Of a stretch of DNA of 64,000 nt, positions 61,216 to 64,000 are shown piece by piece (the first letter of the stretch is position 1; each line of letters starts with the position of its first letter). The notes under the pieces are model-generated. The model made no database searches. It saw nothing but the letters and a program-made list of their open reading frames with translations, and had not been told where the DNA came from. The stretch is from assembly GCF_001577835.2 (NCBI RefSeq), contig NC_029520.1:52325483-52389482 (forward strand). Reading direction: 5' to 3'. The position numbers and the translations under genes were made by a program. The DNA is from Coturnix japonica (lineage: Eukaryota; Chordata; Aves; Galliformes; Phasianidae).

Positions 61216-64000
61216 CTGCAACATAAAGAAAAATAACGTTTTTTCTTTCAGATTTGTCTAAAGGACAGAAGGGTAGGAAGACTGACAAACATTCAGTGTT
61301 TTTCACAGCGTTCAGTGAAACCAATGGCTTCCAGTCAACAAAAGAGTTGTGCCCAGCAGCACACCCAAAACTAGTAATGCATGTAATCAAAAAGTACATC
61401 AGATACTCAGGAGCATTCTGTACAACAGCAGAGAGAGGTTGGGAGTGTAGGAAGACAACCCAGAACAGACAACTGATGCTCACTGTCAGAGACGCCTTTG
61501 CTGTTATCTCTTCAACAATGCTTTGTTTCACAACTGATACGAACTTTGTAAATAGTTTGGAGTTTTGAAGTAGTCCAGGATCAAACGCTGTTTTGTGCAA
61601 CTATGTGTGATACTCTAACAAGTCAATTGACATTTCAGAGCACATTTAAAGGACAGAATGACAGAGATTCCCTTTTTTCTTCTCACTGTTCTAAATTCAG
61701 CTATCCTCAGTATATTGATCTGCACCAACTCTGCACGACAAACTCTCCCATCCTAAATAAAGTCTGGAGTTTGGGATGTGCTACGAATAGCAAAATGTAA
61801 GCAGTAGGAATCAGCACAAAGACTAGATCTGTCTCTGCCACTGGTCTCAAACTTCTTGAATATGAAATGTATGGAGATACGAAAGCCAGTTACTTTTGAC
61901 AGCAGCACGATTTGAGAAGGGCCTTTTCAAAGAATTCCTCTTTCTGGTTAAGGTCATCACTCCTAAAGCACTGCTGATAGAAATAAGAGATTTTTGTTCT
62001 TAACCCCGTTTGTGTTCAAGGTAGTATAAATGTCTGAAAGAAAATTCAGGCAAACAGAATTGCAGGGCAATATGAAGACAATATGCCACGTGATTTTGGA
62101 TGAACTCTCTTTTACTTCCATACTTCAAGAGAAATCTTACTTACAATCACTCAGCATGGCAGAAGCCTTCTTTTCCTTTCCCCACTATGTTCCCTCAGCA
62201 AGGATATGTAGCTTCCTCTAAAAGTAATTGAGAGAACAGGATTTGACCAGATTGGTCCACTCTCTTCACGTAATCTAAATGACCACAGTTTGTCTTTTGC
62301 ACATGCCCAAACAACCTCCATCTTGCACATTAAAGTTTCACAGCCAAAAATGTCTAGGAAGTTTATGAGCTGAGGAACAGCACAGGGAAGGGAAAAATAA
62401 GATGTCTATCCCTGGGGAAACCCTGCCTTTCCTTTGAACGGGGCATAGAAATGCAAAGAACATAAAAATTACTTGAAAAGAGCAAACAGTGGGAAAAGCT
62501 GCTGAGATTGATCAAATACTCGTCCTCCTCACCTGTCCTGAGCACAATTTCTTGCATGCCCTTCCCAAAGAACAAGCTCTGCCAGTCAGCAGACATCGAA
62601 TGGCATACTTTGCTTTGTGTTGGTGGTGCTATTGAAAACAAAGCCTCCACTTCTCCTGGAACCCGCTCCAGTTCCAGAGTTAAAGCCCAGATCCCTGGTG
62701 ATCAGGCAGATTACCTCAAGTGTAAGTCTCTTTCTCTGTAATCACTGCATCAACATCTGCTTTTCCAAATGCCTGCTTTTAATCAAGCATCTTTTTGTCT
62801 AAACAGCAGATGCAAAAGCATAACATGTTTGCTAGATAGAGAAAATATGTACATCTTTAGGATAAGGAAGAAAAGGGTCCCTCTTCCATCAGATATATTT
62901 GGGAATATAATCAGAATACATATATGTTTAAGATAGCACAGATGATACACTGAGAGTATTAACTTTTCACTTTATTATGCAGAAAACTGTCAGAAAAGAG
63001 AAAAGCAGTATTCATTAGAGAAAGGTGACACTGCAGCATACTGGAAAGGGTTTCTCTGTGTCAGCGATGAACTAACAGTGGAAAAGATCAAAAGGCAGCA
63101 CTGCATAGACTTTGTGTTGCTTAACGATAATCTAACAAGTCACATGCACGAACCAGGGGTCAACTTGTGCCTGAGAGTCACATGAGAAGGCAGATTATAA
63201 TCTCTAGGCAATATAGGAAAGCCTTGGACATAAACATGGATTCCAGTCATGTTTCAGGGTAGTTCTTCAGTGTGACTCCCTTCAACCTTTGCTGTAATTA
63301 CCTATTGCAAAACAATCCACGGTGAGTTTTGTCTTCTGTCATTCCTTGAACAAGCAATCAACACCAGAAAAGAGTTGCAGCAGCAGGGCCTGCCCTCTGA
63401 CTCAAGGTGTTCAAGGCCATTTCCTGGTGCCCTCTCTACAGCTGCTAATGAAGAGCAGACATACCCAGTGATCTGCGTCCTGCTTAAGGAGGGAGGACTC
63501 CAGCAGGTGTATGGAATGGCTGCAGCGGTCACCTGTGCTTTATAACACATACCGATATCATTCAATAAATGCTTTCCCTATCCCTACAAACACCCTGCCT
63601 TTAAAAAAATCACTGCTGTAGACTGAGGACATCTTCAAAATACACATTTTAAACCTACAATGGAAAGTGATAGCAAGAAAAGATCTCCATCATTTTCACT
63701 ATTAGAACTCCCTAGTTAAAATAAAAACCAAAACACTGTTTAATTATCTCTCACAGAGTCCTGTTGTACACCAAAGACAAAAACAGATAAAAGAAGCAAA
63801 CCCACTTTTTGTACTATTTGACAGTCTTCATTCTTTGAAGCTAGGAGGCAATATTAAGAATGTGCACATAGGAGCTGATCCCATCAACAGTAACAGGAGT
63901 TATGAGCCTCCCAGGAGATGCAGAACTCTTATAACACTGAAAACCTAAGGCAGGCTATCAAAAATGAATCATCTTCTCTGCACAAAGGTCTAAAACACAA
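61216..64000 (-). other. SOS2 intron, running off the right edge
   Basis: No further SOS2 exon is seen upstream of 61215 in this window; no frame here matches the DH domain. The DNA is AT-rich and unique, without recognised repeats. Confidence 0.7.

Noticed and set aside
63400-63450. Possible CR1 piece (AAGGTGTTCAAGGCC)
   Set aside because: Only about 15 bases match; no other CR1 landmark is nearby.

Overview
This is nuclear DNA from a bird, most likely a galliform (chicken-like; the gene set fits chicken chromosome 5 and human 14q21). The evidence is a dense scatter of CR1 LINE 3' ends, short vertebrate introns, CpG-island promoters, and proteins close to human NEMF, ARF6, VCPKMT and SOS2 in the same order and orientation as in human.

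Layout. 328-18969, minus strand: NEMF, 32 coding exons; only the last short C-terminal exon lies off the left edge. 19141-22122, minus strand: three head-to-tail 7SL (SRP) RNA genes directly upstream of NEMF, with a CR1 between copies 1 and 2. 22123-25300: intergenic. 25300-26200: strong CpG island and ARF6 promoter. 26199-26726, plus strand: single-exon ARF6 CDS, with a 3'UTR to about 29580. 29580-37015: GC-rich intergenic DNA with no gene I can support. 37020-39845, minus strand: VCPKMT (METTL21D), five coding exons. 39920-40550: two CR1 copies at the VCPKMT promoter. 41775-64000, minus strand: SOS2, 15 exons covering the PH domain through the GRB2-binding tail; its 5' exons lie beyond the right edge.

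How the genes relate. 7SL RNA is the scaffold of the signal recognition particle, which acts on translating ribosomes. NEMF acts on stalled 60S-nascent-chain complexes, so two ribosome-associated functions share a very compact promoter region. ARF6 (membrane traffic), VCPKMT (methylation of VCP/p97) and SOS2 (RAS exchange factor) are ordinary conserved neighbours. VCP extracts stalled nascent chains downstream of NEMF/Listerin, a thematic link and not evidence of an operon-like unit.

The least ordinary content is the 7SL array. Copy 1 resembles human 7SL closely and has an ATF/CRE-like site near -50. Copies 2 and 3 share a different Alu-domain loop set yet keep the SRP9/14 and SRP54 binding features. 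Several splice donors are embedded in short tandem duplications (NEMF exon 1, VCPKMT exons 2 and 4). I saw no retrovirus or LTR element, CRISPR array, tRNA or novel protein system. Exon limits were set by hand from splice consensus, reading frame and recalled family sequence, not by alignment software.
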